The position numbers were made by a program, and so were the translations under genes. 64,000 bases of DNA from DAOSVX01 sp964493665 (lineage in GTDB: Bacteria > Bacillota_I > Bacilli_A > RF39 > UBA660). The DNA lies in the NCBI GenBank assembly GCA_964493665.1, contig CAZBOZ010000001.1, positions 61,486 to 125,485 of the forward strand, in the 5' to 3' direction. Within the stretch, counting starts at the first letter, position 1; each line of letters starts with the position of its first letter. The notes under the pieces are model-generated. The model saw only the letters and a program-made list of their open reading frames with translations, was not told the DNA's origin and ran no database searches. Positions 23,786 to 32,182 of the stretch are shown piece by piece.

Positions 23786-25235
23786 TATCATCACCTACTA
23801 TTTGACCTTTATAAGTCATTGTTTCCTCTATCTCGTGAGCTATATTTAATACTAAATCATCATTCATCGCTGCGCCGGTAATATTTATACCAATTGGCAT
23901 CCCATTAATAAATCCTGAAGGAATCGTAATACTTGGATAACCCCCAAAATTACCTATAACTAGATGATTGCCTAATATTAGATATTGATCAGATAATTTA
24001 TCGCTTTTTTCATCAAATTTAGGAGCAATAGAGTCTAAAGCTGGCATTATAAAGCCATCGTATTTATTAAATAAATTATTAAATTCTTCTACTATAAGTC
24101 TTCTTACGCGGGCAGCATTTAAAAATAATTTTTCTTGATTTTCTCTTTGCAAAACATAACTACCAATTACAAATCTTCTTTTAATAAATTCTGAAAATCC
24201 TTTGGTTCTAGCATCAAACATAATTTCATTTATATTGTTCCCTTTACCACGAATACCGAAAGGAATTCCAGTTAAATTAGAATTATTACTAGTAGCTTCG
24301 GCACAAGAGATAGTATTATATACTGGATATAAAGCGTTTAATAAATCTTTATCTATTTTTTCTTCTTTTACCTCAATACCAATTTTTTTACAATTTTTAA
24401 TAACTTCTTCAAAATTTTTCAAAATATTTTCTAACTCCGAAGTTTTATTCTTATAAAAATTAATATTACAAATATCTTTTAAGTAAAATAATTTTTTACC
24501 CTTTATACTTAAATTTAAATTATCGGCATATTTAATATCATCATCTGGTAAACTGGTCATATCATTTTCATCATAGCCTTTTAGGATATCTGTTACTATT
24601 GCTATGTCTCTTACACTCCTAGCAAAGACTCCAACATGATCTAAACTGGAGGCAAAAGCAAACAAACCATATCTAGATATTCTTCCATAAGTTGGCTTAA
24701 ATCCTACAACACCACCATATGCTGCTGGTCTTCTAACTGAATCTCCTGTATCACTGCCTATAGCAAAAGGTACTATCCCTAAAGCTACAGCAGCAGCACT
24801 ACCTGCGCTTGATCCACCAATCATTCTTTCCTCATCCCAAGGATTCTTAACAATTCCAGTATGGCCTGTAGTTCCGGTTCCACCCATAGCAAGTTCATCT
24901 AATACTGTTTTACCAACTAAAACAGCTCCAGCTTCTTTTAGTTTTTTATATACTGTAGAATCATATACAGGAATATAATTTTTTAATATATTTGAAGATG
25001 CCGTAGTTAAAATACCATTAGTAGAGTAATTATCTTTTAAAGCATAAGGAATATTACTAATCAAGGTACTTTTAATTCCTTCATTTTTATATTGGCTCAT
25101 TATGGTTACAAAAATATTATATTTATCTTGATTTTTATTAGCCAAATCAACTGCATTATTAAATAAATTTAATCCACTTAATTCATTTGAATCTAATTTG
25201 TTTCTAAGTTCATCAATCATCATTTTTGAATACAT
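23778..25235 (-). CDS. gatA: Asp-tRNA(Asn)/Glu-tRNA(Gln) amidotransferase subunit A
   Basis: GatA is the amidase that frees ammonia from glutamine and passes it to GatB. The catalytic triad is readable: Lys in GAVLVGKTVLDELAMGG, the cis-Ser in GGSSAGSAAAVALG, and the nucleophile Ser in SDTGDSVRRPAAYGGVVGFKPTYGR. The usual TGGS reads TGDS here, a variant I believe also occurs in related low-GC lineages. Length (485 aa) is normal. Its start codon shares one base with the gatC stop. With GatB, GatC and a GluRS but no visible GlnRS, the complex probably makes Gln-tRNA-Gln. Confidence 0.96.
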   Translation of the reverse strand: MYSKMMIDELRNKLDSNELSGLNLFNNAVDLANKNQDKYNIFVTIMSQYKNEGIKSTLISNIPYALKDNYSTNGILTTASSNILKNYIPVYDSTVYKKLKEAGAVLVGKTVLDELAMGGTGTTGHTGIVKNPWDEERMIGGSSAGSAAAVALGIVPFAIGSDTGDSVRRPAAYGGVVGFKPTYGRISRYGLFAFASSLDHVGVFARSVRDIAIVTDILKGYDENDMTSLPDDDIKYADNLNLSIKGKKLFYLKDICNINFYKNKTSELENILKNFEEVIKNCKKIGIEVKEEKIDKDLLNALYPVYNTISCAEATSNNSNLTGIPFGIRGKGNNINEIMFDARTKGFSEFIKRRFVIGSYVLQRENQEKLFLNAARVRRLIVEEFNNLFNKYDGFIMPALDSIAPKFDEKSDKLSDQYLILGNHLVIGNFGGYPSITIPSGFINGMPIGINITGAAMNDDLVLNIAHEIEETMTYKGQIVGDDNV

Positions 25236-25525
25236 TATTCCACCACCTTAGGAACTTTTACTTGATTGCTTTCCACTTCACTAGCATTTTTTAAAACGTC
25301 TGTAACAGCTAGATTATTTATTTTTTCATCATTTCTATAATTTATATTTGGAATTGGGAATGGAAAAAACATTGGTTTAACTTTGTTTATACCATTTATT
25401 TCCCCTATTAAGTCCATTTGTTTTAAAATAATTTCAAACTCTTCTTCTAATGTTTGGTATTCATCATCGCTCATATCAAACATTAATAAATTGGCATATT
25501 TTTTTAACATATCTTTAGTAATCAT
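25235..25525 (-). CDS. gatC: Asp-tRNA(Asn)/Glu-tRNA(Gln) amidotransferase subunit C
   Basis: GatC is the small clamp that holds GatA to GatB. The 96 residues show the family layout: an N-terminal helical segment (DMLKKYANLLMFDMSDDEY...EEFEIILKQMDLI), the central INKVKPMFFPFP and the C-terminal strand ending SNQVKVPKVVE. It is the first gene of the operon and lies downstream of an extended -10 promoter that follows the rpmA terminator. Confidence 0.92.
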   Translation of the reverse strand: MITKDMLKKYANLLMFDMSDDEYQTLEEEFEIILKQMDLIGEINGINKVKPMFFPFPIPNINYRNDEKINNLAVTDVLKNASEVESNQVKVPKVVE

Positions 25526-25569
25526 AATTTCACCTCATAATAAAAAATTATAAAATTATTCTTTATTAA

Positions 25570-25578
25570 ATTATAGCA
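25570..25578 (-). promoter_or_regulatory. Extended -10 promoter of gatCAB
   Basis: TGC-TATAAT on the minus strand (TATAAT at 25570-25575). The -35 position falls in the T-run of the rpmA terminator. Confidence 0.55.
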
Positions 25579-25590
25579 TAATATGGCATA

Positions 25591-25620
25591 AAAAAAGCAT
25601 TTATTTTGTATAAACGCTTA
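25591..25620 (-). terminator. Terminator of rplU-prp-rpmA
   Basis: A hairpin AAGCGTTTA / TAAATGCTT with one G-U pair around the rpmA stop codon, followed by seven Ts on the minus strand. Confidence 0.75.
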
Positions 25621-25885
25621 CTTTTTTCTTATCTCTTCCAAGTCTTTCATATTTTACAATACCTTCAATTTTTGCAAATAGAGTATGATCTTTACCCATT
25701 CCTACATTTGTTCCTGGATAAATTTTTGTTCCCCTTTGGCGATATAGAATGCTACCTGCTGTAACAAATCCACCATCACTAGCTTTTGCTCCAAGTCTAC
25801 GGCCAGCTGAATCACGACCATTTTGAGTAGATCCTTGAGCTTTAACATGAGCAAATAATTGAATATTTAACATTAATAGTTTCAT
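25601..25885 (-). CDS. rpmA: 50S ribosomal protein L27 with cleavable N-terminal leader
   Basis: L27 sits near the peptidyl transferase centre. The N-terminus MKLLMLNIQLFAHVKAQGST includes the Firmicutes-type leader cut by the Prp protease; by analogy cleavage falls after LNIQLF, leaving AHVK. The body (NGRDSAGRRLGAKASDGGFV..GSILYRQRG) is standard. The start at 25885 is supported by GAGGAAA upstream; the in-frame ATG at 25873 has none. The mature tip reads HVKAQG rather than the common HKKGGG, a small divergence in the segment that reaches the tRNA ends. Confidence 0.95.
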   Translation of the reverse strand: MKLLMLNIQLFAHVKAQGSTQNGRDSAGRRLGAKASDGGFVTAGSILYRQRGTKIYPGTNVGMGKDHTLFAKIEGIVKYERLGRDKKKVSVYTK

Positions 25886-25887
25886 AT

Positions 25888-26184
25888 TTATTTTTCCTCT
25901 TTCATTGTTATATTTTTAGGATACTTAATCACTAATTCTTTTAATAAAAAAGTCATATTAGTAAGTAAAGTATCGGTTAAATTGTCTTTTTTTATGTTTG
26001 TTATATGTATATAACCATCTTTTTCATCGTATTTAATGGCATCTTTATCAAGTCTTATAATAGCATTAATGGTTGTAATAACAATTCCACTAACACTAGC
26101 ACAAACTATGTCTTTACCACTTATATCATTATAAGCATGGCCAGATATAGTAATATCATTTGCTTTTACTATTACTTTTATCAT
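25888..26184 (-). CDS. prp: Ribosomal-processing cysteine protease Prp
   Basis: Prp removes the N-terminal leader of L27. The catalytic His16 (ITISGHAY) and Cys28 (GKDIVCASVS) are both present in the expected spacing, and the length of 98 residues is typical. Its position between rplU and rpmA is the diagnostic Firmicutes arrangement, with gaps of 1-2 nt on each side, so enzyme and substrate are made together. Confidence 0.94.
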   Translation of the reverse strand: MIKVIVKANDITISGHAYNDISGKDIVCASVSGIVITTINAIIRLDKDAIKYDEKDGYIHITNIKKDNLTDTLLTNMTFLLKELVIKYPKNITMKEEK

Positions 26185-26185
26185 A

Positions 26186-26488
26186 TTATTTTAATTCTAT
26201 TTTTTTAACTAATAATTTAGTATAAGGTTGACGATGACCTTGTTTATTACGATATTTCTTTTTTGGTTTATACTTAAAAACAACAATTTTCTTTTGCTTG
26301 CCATGTTTTACTATTTCACAAACTACTTTTGCGCCTTTAACTGTAGGTACTCCATAAATACCATTAGCATATAAAACATCAGTAAATTCAACTTCGCTAC
26401 CGGCTTCACCATCTAATTTTTCAACATAAATAGTATCGCCTTCAGCTACATAGTATTGTTTACCACCAGTTATAAATATAGCTTTCAT
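26186..26488 (-). CDS. rplU: 50S ribosomal protein L21
   Basis: L21 binds 23S rRNA in the large subunit. The start MKAIFITGGKQYYVAEGDTIYVEKL and the end GHRQPYTKLLVKKI are standard, and the length of 100 residues is normal. It is the first gene of the L21-Prp-L27 operon, with GTGAGGG as ribosome binding site and a ~110-nt leader that probably serves autoregulation. Confidence 0.97.
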   Translation of the reverse strand: MKAIFITGGKQYYVAEGDTIYVEKLDGEAGSEVEFTDVLYANGIYGVPTVKGAKVVCEIVKHGKQKKIVVFKYKPKKKYRNKQGHRQPYTKLLVKKIELK

Positions 26489-26592
26489 AATATTCCCTCA
26501 CTTTCATTTTTGTAAGACTCGCCTTTAAGGTACATATAAATGTTTGAAAACCTTTTTAGTGCGGTTTTTAAAGAAAGCTCTTTAAAACATAA
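26489..26592 (-). promoter_or_regulatory. L21-leader-type 5' UTR of the rplU operon
   Basis: The transcript from the promoter at 26596 has a ~100-nt leader with a GCGAGUCUUAC stretch (complement near 26513-26523) and local pairing. Bacilli carry a conserved L21 leader at exactly this place, and the conserved GCGAGUC agrees with what I recall of it. No covariance search was possible. Confidence 0.55.
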
Positions 26593-26595
26593 TAA

Positions 26596-26624
26596 ATATT
26601 ACCAATAAATGCCTTATTTGTCAA
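26596..26624 (-). promoter_or_regulatory. Promoter of the rplU operon
   Basis: TTGACA (26619-26624), 17-bp spacer, TAATAT (26596-26601) on the minus strand, starting 8 bp after the radC stop codon. Confidence 0.75.
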
Positions 26625-26632
26625 ACAAATAT

Positions 26633-27313
26633 CTATTTTATTTGATCATTTTCTAAAAAACTATAATATTCATTTTTACCAATAATTATATGATCTAACA
26701 ATGGAATAAGCATTAGTTTACTTATTTCTAATAATTTATTAGTAAAAATTATATCTTCATTACTGGGACTACTAATACCAGAAGGGTGATTATGAACACA
26801 AATAATAAAAGAAGCTGACATTAAATAAGCATTTTTAAATATTTCTCTAGGGTGGACTGTACTTTGATCTATTGTTCCAATAAATAAAACTTTGTAATCA
26901 ATTAGTTGTTTTTTAGTATCTAAATAAATTACTAAAAAGTGTTCTTGTTTTAAATTAATAAAATAATCTTTAAAATATTGATAAACTAAATCAACACTAT
27001 TAATTTTAATATTTTCTTTAACGATTTCTTTAGTAAAAAGCCTTTTACCTAATTCTATACTGGCAAGTAAAGTAATGGCTTTTACTTCCCCTATTCCTTT
27101 AATTTCCTTTAATTTATTAATAGTTAAATCTTTTAAATAATTTAATTCCTTTACTTCTTTTAAAATATTTTGGGATATTTCTTTAACTGAGATGCTTTTA
27201 GTTCCAGTTCTAAGTATAATAGATAGTAATTCTTCGTTACTTAAACTATTTGCCCCACAATTTTTAAGTCTTTCTCTTGGTTTTTCGTCATTTATCATTT
27301 CTTTTATCAGCAA
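26633..27313 (-). CDS. radC: RadC/JAB-domain protein
   Basis: The N-terminal helix-hairpin-helix region (KPRERLKNCGANSLSNEELLSIILRTG, then IKGIGEVKAITLLASIELGKRL) is followed by a JAB metalloprotease-like domain with its zinc motif HNHPSGISSPSNED. The biological role of RadC is unclear; it was named for a repair phenotype that was later disputed. I prefer a TTG start at 27313: GGTGA lies just upstream and the protein then aligns with the family start (M-L-I-K-E-M...KPRERL). ATG at 27298 would remove the first residues. It is the last gene before the rplU promoter. Confidence 0.9.
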   Translation of the reverse strand: MLIKEMINDEKPRERLKNCGANSLSNEELLSIILRTGTKSISVKEISQNILKEVKELNYLKDLTINKLKEIKGIGEVKAITLLASIELGKRLFTKEIVKENIKINSVDLVYQYFKDYFINLKQEHFLVIYLDTKKQLIDYKVLFIGTIDQSTVHPREIFKNAYLMSASFIICVHNHPSGISSPSNEDIIFTNKLLEISKLMLIPLLDHIIIGKNEYYSFLENDQIK

Positions 27314-27358
27314 ATATATCACCAATTAACATATTTGCTATTATTTTTATTTTTCCTT

Positions 27359-27384
27359 TAAAAAAAGCTATCATTTTGATAGCT
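27359..27384 (-). terminator. Terminator of the HD-valS-proS operon
   Basis: Stem AGCTATCA/TGATAGCT (27366-27373, 27377-27384) with seven Ts on the minus strand, directly after the 171-aa gene. Confidence 0.87.
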
Positions 27385-27388
27385 GTAA

Positions 27389-27904
27389 TTATTTTTTAGA
27401 AAAAGTTTTTTTCAAACTTAAAAAGCCGGTTTTATACCTTTCATATGCAAAATCATAATCACCATTTTCTATTGCTTCTATACAATCCAGAACAATTGTG
27501 TCATAAATATAATCGTAGATATAGGAAGCATTATCATCGCTATTAATAATCGATACTATTGTGGGGGCATATTTATAATATTGCTCTATGTCCTCGTTTG
27601 ACACAAAATTATCTCTAAACCATCTTAAAACCTTTAATTCATAACAATTATCATCATATTGTTCTTTAAAATGCTCTAAGCAAGCAGATGTTAGAAAACA
27701 ATTTCCAGTACCAGAACTTTTTTCAGATTTATCACCATTATGATAAGAGTAAGAAAAACTACCATTGTCATTTACTTTTATAGTGAGCCTTTCATGATCT
27801 GGCTTTGATGGATCTGACCCATATATTGAAAAATATTGACCATCGCTAGAAGTTTTTACATATTGACCGGATTCATTATATGCTCCTTTACTATCTTTTC
27901 CCAT
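27389..27904 (-). CDS. Unknown protein with a CFLTSAC motif, 171 aa
   Basis: I do not recognise a characterised family. The first ~65 residues are polar and glycine/serine rich (ESGQYVKTSSDGQYFSIYG..), ending in SSGTGN. Then comes CFLTSACLEHF, a cysteine-rich motif I have seen in unannotated bacterial proteins, followed by an acidic helical domain (YELKVLRWFRDNFVS...YYKYAPTIVSIINSDD). No signal peptide or membrane segment is visible. It overlaps the upstream 120-aa gene by 14 nt and is the last gene of the valS-proS operon. The two cysteines 6 residues apart could bind metal or act in redox chemistry, but that is a guess. Confidence 0.7.
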   Translation of the reverse strand: MGKDSKGAYNESGQYVKTSSDGQYFSIYGSDPSKPDHERLTIKVNDNGSFSYSYHNGDKSEKSSGTGNCFLTSACLEHFKEQYDDNCYELKVLRWFRDNFVSNEDIEQYYKYAPTIVSIINSDDNASYIYDYIYDTIVLDCIEAIENGDYDFAYERYKTGFLSLKKTFSKK

Positions 27905-28253
27905 TTTTTATTTCCTCCTTAAGTAAGTTGTAATAACCTATAAGAATTGATAACCAAACATCAGCCATTTCCAAATATTGGCCTTCTTTTGTAACAGTTT
28001 CACAATCTAATGTTGATACTGCTTTGGCTACTTCATTTAATTTGCCAAAATTTATATTTAAAAGGTCTTTTGAATTAGTATATGATTTTAGTAATATATT
28101 AAAATCATCAAGCGCTCTTTTTATTTTTAAATGTATTTCAAAATATTCCTCAAATACATATGCTGATGTTAAACAGAATAAGATTTTACTGAAAACCAAA
28201 TCAATATTATTTAAATTTGGATTGTTTTCATCAAAACTCATTTCTTTATACAT
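27891..28253 (-). CDS. Unknown helical protein, 120 aa
   Basis: The protein is predicted to be mostly alpha-helical and cytosolic (FEIHLKIKRALDDFNILLKSY; EMADVWLSILIGYYNLLKEEIKNG) and has no motif I can name. AGAGGGTG precedes the start and the gene begins 14 nt after the proS stop, so it is probably co-transcribed with proS. The end overlaps the 171-aa gene by 14 nt, which suggests the two are made together and may interact. A small toxin-antitoxin pair is possible but nothing in the sequences supports it directly. Confidence 0.65.
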   Translation of the reverse strand: MYKEMSFDENNPNLNNIDLVFSKILFCLTSAYVFEEYFEIHLKIKRALDDFNILLKSYTNSKDLLNINFGKLNEVAKAVSTLDCETVTKEGQYLEMADVWLSILIGYYNLLKEEIKNGKR

Positions 28254-28267
28254 AATACACCCTCTTT

Positions 28268-29692
28268 TTAATATTGTTTTCCAAAGTATAAATGATGCCT
28301 AGCTTCTTTGCCACAATATATACAATTCCCACTAGGAGTATCACCTAAAGGAATACATCTAGAAGATAACCCTAATTCTTCTTTTATTTTATTTTCGCAA
28401 TTAATATCGCCACACCAAGACGTATATATTAAGCCTTTTTGCTTAGATAATTCTTTCATTTCATCATAGCTTTTTGCTTCATGTATCATGGAATTTCTTC
28501 TGCTTAGAGCGTTATTATATAAATTATTTTGAATATCTTCTAATAATATATTTACTTTTTCTAATACATCATTTGATTTAACTGTTTCTTTTTCTAAAGT
28601 ATCTCTTCTTACTAAAACAACTTCATTATTTTCTAGATCTCTAGGACCAATTTCAATCCTAATTGGATATCCTTTTACTTCAGCATTAGCAAATTTAAAT
28701 CCAGGAGTTTTATCACTATCATCAGTTGTATTAGTTATACCAGCTTTATTAAATAATTCTCTCAATTTAGTAGTTTCTTCTAATATCTTCTCATCATTAT
28801 TAATTGGTACTAAAATAACTTTTATTGGAGCAATTTTAGGAGGCAATACAAGACCATAATCATCACCATGAACCATTATAATAGCTCCTATAGCTCTAGT
28901 TGATAATCCCCATGATGTTTGATATGGGGTGACTAGATTATTTTCTTTATCTAAATATTTAATATCAAAGGCTTTAGCAAAACCATCACCAAAATAATGG
29001 CTAGTTCCATTTTGAAGAGCTACTCCATCATACATAATGTTTTCACAAGAATATGTTTCTACAGCCCCAGCAAATTTTTCTTTATCGGTTTTTCTACCTA
29101 TTAAAGTAGGAATAGCCATATAGTTTTTTTGTAAATCCTCATATACCATTAACATTTTTTGAGTTTCATTTCTTGCTTCTTCACTAGTTGCATGCATAGT
29201 ATGACCTTCTTGCCATAAAATTTCTCTAGTCCTTAAAAATGGTCTAGTAGTTTTTTCCCATCTAACTATAGTACACCATTGATTATATAAAATGGGTAAA
29301 TCACGATATGATTTAATTATCTTTTTATAATGCTCACAAAATAAAACCTCACTAGTTGGTCTTACTAGCATTCTTTCTTCTAATTTTTCACTTCCACCAT
29401 GAGTAACCCAAGCCACTTCAGGCGCAAAGCCTTCTACATGCTCCTTTTCAATATTAAACAAACTTTCTGGAATAAACATTGGCATTTGAACATTAACATG
29501 TCCAGTTTCTTTAATTTTTTGATCTAAAATACTAACAATATTTTCCCATATTGCATATCCATAGGGTCTTATAATCATACTTCCTTTAACATTAGTATAA
29601 TCAACTAAATCAGCTTTTTTTACTACATCAGTATACCAAGCTGCAAAGTCTACATCTCTACTTGTAATATCTTTATTTCTATTTTCAGCCAT
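28268..29692 (-). CDS. proS: Prolyl-tRNA synthetase, archaeal/eukaryotic-type
   Basis: This class IIa synthetase charges tRNA-Pro. It belongs to the short form without the bacterial editing insertion: motif 1 region GSMIIRPYGYAIWENI, motif 2 VRWEKTTRPFLRTREILWQEGHT, motif 3 STRAIGAIIMVHGDDYGLVLPP. The extra C-terminal zinc-type domain (CGDINCENK..., NCIYCGKEA) ends in a tyrosine, as in archaeal enzymes. I chose the ATG at 29692 because AGAGGTGA lies 5 nt upstream; the GTG at 29701 overlaps that site. It follows valS by 24 nt and shares its transcript, so a Val-type T-box may control it. Confidence 0.95.
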   Translation of the reverse strand: MAENRNKDITSRDVDFAAWYTDVVKKADLVDYTNVKGSMIIRPYGYAIWENIVSILDQKIKETGHVNVQMPMFIPESLFNIEKEHVEGFAPEVAWVTHGGSEKLEERMLVRPTSEVLFCEHYKKIIKSYRDLPILYNQWCTIVRWEKTTRPFLRTREILWQEGHTMHATSEEARNETQKMLMVYEDLQKNYMAIPTLIGRKTDKEKFAGAVETYSCENIMYDGVALQNGTSHYFGDGFAKAFDIKYLDKENNLVTPYQTSWGLSTRAIGAIIMVHGDDYGLVLPPKIAPIKVILVPINNDEKILEETTKLRELFNKAGITNTTDDSDKTPGFKFANAEVKGYPIRIEIGPRDLENNEVVLVRRDTLEKETVKSNDVLEKVNILLEDIQNNLYNNALSRRNSMIHEAKSYDEMKELSKQKGLIYTSWCGDINCENKIKEELGLSSRCIPLGDTPSGNCIYCGKEARHHLYFGKQY

Positions 29693-29716
29693 TTTATTCA
29701 CCTCTTAAAAATTATA

Positions 29717-32182
29717 TCATATTTCTTTTTCGGCTAATATTATTTCTTTTATTTTGTAAGCAACATTATTAAAATTTAAATTATTTGAATCAAATGAACT
29801 AAAAAATTCATTTGTAAGATTATTGTTTTCTTCAATAACCAATTCTTCTATATATAAAGTCGCTTTAAAATCTAATTCACATTTTGTAATTAAATCTTTT
29901 AACTCTTTATTACATTCAATAACTAATTTCTTTACTGCAGTTTTTAAAGAAACGTTTTTATTAGTTTTAACACCTCTTACATCACTAATTATATTCATTA
30001 TAGTATCAATCATAGGATTATTATTAATATTTAAATCTAGTGGTTTAAATTCAGTTAAATGGATAGATTCACCTTTATATAGTTCTCTATATATTTCTTC
30101 AGTTAAATATGGAAAGTAAATAGAAAACTTTTGAAGTAGTTTGTATAAAATAATATAAATGGTTTTTTGACCTGAATATCTTTTATCTATTCCAAAATCT
30201 TCTGGGCGATATAAACGATGTTTAACTATTTCTATATAATTGTCACAAAAATTCCAGAAGAACTTTTCTAAAACATTTAAACCAAGCCCTACTTCATAAT
30301 CATCTAAATAATTAATAAATTGTTTCTCCATTTCTAAATATTTAGAAATAATCCATTCATCTATTAATTCTAATTTTAATTCTTTACTATTATCATAATC
30401 ACTTAAATGCATTTCTACAAATTTAGAAACATTCCATAATTTATTAGCAAGCTTTTTGCCTCTTTCTAATGTTTCTTCATTAAATAAAATGTCATTACCA
30501 GTTCTACCATTACCGGCCCAATACCTAACTACATCGGCGCCATATTTATTAAGAAGCTCTATTGGATCATTTGTAGCATTTGATTTGCTTTTACTTATTT
30601 TTTCACCTTTAGAAGCCATTATAAATCCTGATATCATAACATCTTGCCAAGGAATTTCATTAAAATGATAAAAACTTTTTACAATAGTATAAAAATCCCA
30701 AGTACGAATTATATCATGAGCATTTGGTCTTAAAGCCATTGGTCTTATAATACTTTCAATACTATTAGGTTGTTTGTAACGCATATTAATTAAAGGAGTA
30801 ACTGAACTGGTTGCCCAAGTATCCATAACATCCGTTTCACCAACTAATTCTTCGTTACCACATGAACATTTTTTCTTTGATTTAGTAGTTAAAGGATTAA
30901 TTGGTAGCTCGTCTTCATCAGCTATAATAATATTTTCACATTTTGGACAATGCCATACTGGAAATGGTACGCCAAAATATCTTTGACGAGATATACACCA
31001 ATCCCACATAATATTATTTACCCATTCGTTATATCTAGCTTTCATATGAGCAGGATGCCAATTAATCATATCTCCCATCTTTAAAAAGTCTTCTTTATGA
31101 TTCATAATATCAATAAACCATTGCTTATTAACCGAATATTCTATTTCTTTGTGGCATCTTTCATGAACTTGAACTTCATGAGTTATATTTTCTTTTTTTA
31201 CTAAAGCTCCTAGCTTATCTAAATCTTCTATAATAGCTTGTCTTGCTTCTTTGGCTTTCATACCTTTATATTTTAAAGCTATATCAGTCATTAGCCCCTC
31301 TGGAGATAAAGCTTGTTTCAAAGGTAGATTATATTTTTTCCACCACTCAATATCAGTTTGATCACCAAATGTACAACACATAACTATTCCACTACCCTTA
31401 TTAGGATCGGCTTTTATATCACCTATTATTGGTACTTCAATATTAAATATTGGTATTGAAGCAGTTTTACCTATTAAATGTTGGTTTTTAACGTCTTCAG
31501 GATTTACAAATACTGCTACAATAGCTGGAATTAATTCTGGTCTAGTAGTAGCAATTGTAAAAGTATTATTATCTTCTTTTACTTTAAAATTAATATAATT
31601 AAAAGTAGTATCAATAGTAGCCGTTTCAAGTTCTGCTTGAGCAATACTAGTTAAACATTCATTGCACCATAATGCTGGACTTTCTTTATAACTTACTACT
31701 CCTTTTTTATATAAATCTAAAAAAGATAGTTGGCTAATTTTAATAGTGTCTTCACTTACAGTATGATATAAATGGTTTTTAAAATCAGCACTTACTCCAA
31801 GCCTTTTAAATAATTTTTTAAATTCTTCTTCATATTTTTCTGCTGTTTGAAGACATAATTTCCCAAATTCAGTTCTATCTATATCTTTGGCTTTTATGCC
31901 AAGTTCTTTTTCAACCAATCTTTCGGTAGGAAGTCCATTATCATCAAATCCAAAAGGATAAAATACATTGTATCCCGATAATCTTTTATATCTAGCCATC
32001 ATTTCGGTTTGTGAATAAGAAAATATATGGCCAATATGAATCTTACCACTTACTGTAGGTGGCGGAGTATCAATTGGATATATTTTTTTATCATTTAATT
32101 TAAAATCATATAAACTTATTTTATCCCAATAATTTAAAATATTTAATTCTTCTTCATTAAAATCATATTTAGTTTTTAACAT
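29717..32182 (-). CDS. valS: Valyl-tRNA synthetase, archaeal-like type
   Basis: This class I synthetase charges tRNA-Val. The nucleotide-binding motif is PPPTVSGKIHIGHIFSY, KMSKS reads KISKSKSN, and the CP1 editing domain with TIATTRPELIPA is present. The 821-residue length and the FYPFGFDDNGLPTERLVEKELGI block resemble archaeal and rickettsial ValRS more than Bacillus ValRS (~880 aa with a long C-terminal coiled coil). A zinc-type knuckle (HCPKCENI...CSCGNEE) lies in the connective region. It overlaps the upstream HD gene by 14 nt with AAAGGATTG as ribosome binding site, and the T-box ahead of that gene has a Val specifier. Confidence 0.95.
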   Translation of the reverse strand: MLKTKYDFNEEELNILNYWDKISLYDFKLNDKKIYPIDTPPPTVSGKIHIGHIFSYSQTEMMARYKRLSGYNVFYPFGFDDNGLPTERLVEKELGIKAKDIDRTEFGKLCLQTAEKYEEEFKKLFKRLGVSADFKNHLYHTVSEDTIKISQLSFLDLYKKGVVSYKESPALWCNECLTSIAQAELETATIDTTFNYINFKVKEDNNTFTIATTRPELIPAIVAVFVNPEDVKNQHLIGKTASIPIFNIEVPIIGDIKADPNKGSGIVMCCTFGDQTDIEWWKKYNLPLKQALSPEGLMTDIALKYKGMKAKEARQAIIEDLDKLGALVKKENITHEVQVHERCHKEIEYSVNKQWFIDIMNHKEDFLKMGDMINWHPAHMKARYNEWVNNIMWDWCISRQRYFGVPFPVWHCPKCENIIIADEDELPINPLTTKSKKKCSCGNEELVGETDVMDTWATSSVTPLINMRYKQPNSIESIIRPMALRPNAHDIIRTWDFYTIVKSFYHFNEIPWQDVMISGFIMASKGEKISKSKSNATNDPIELLNKYGADVVRYWAGNGRTGNDILFNEETLERGKKLANKLWNVSKFVEMHLSDYDNSKELKLELIDEWIISKYLEMEKQFINYLDDYEVGLGLNVLEKFFWNFCDNYIEIVKHRLYRPEDFGIDKRYSGQKTIYIILYKLLQKFSIYFPYLTEEIYRELYKGESIHLTEFKPLDLNINNNPMIDTIMNIISDVRGVKTNKNVSLKTAVKKLVIECNKELKDLITKCELDFKATLYIEELVIEENNNLTNEFFSSFDSNNLNFNNVAYKIKEIILAEKEI

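Noticed and set aside
24695..24760. GatA nucleophile loop TGDS instead of TGGS as a sign of inactivity
   Set aside because: The catalytic Ser, cis-Ser and Lys are all present, and as far as I recall this variant occurs in related low-GC bacteria.
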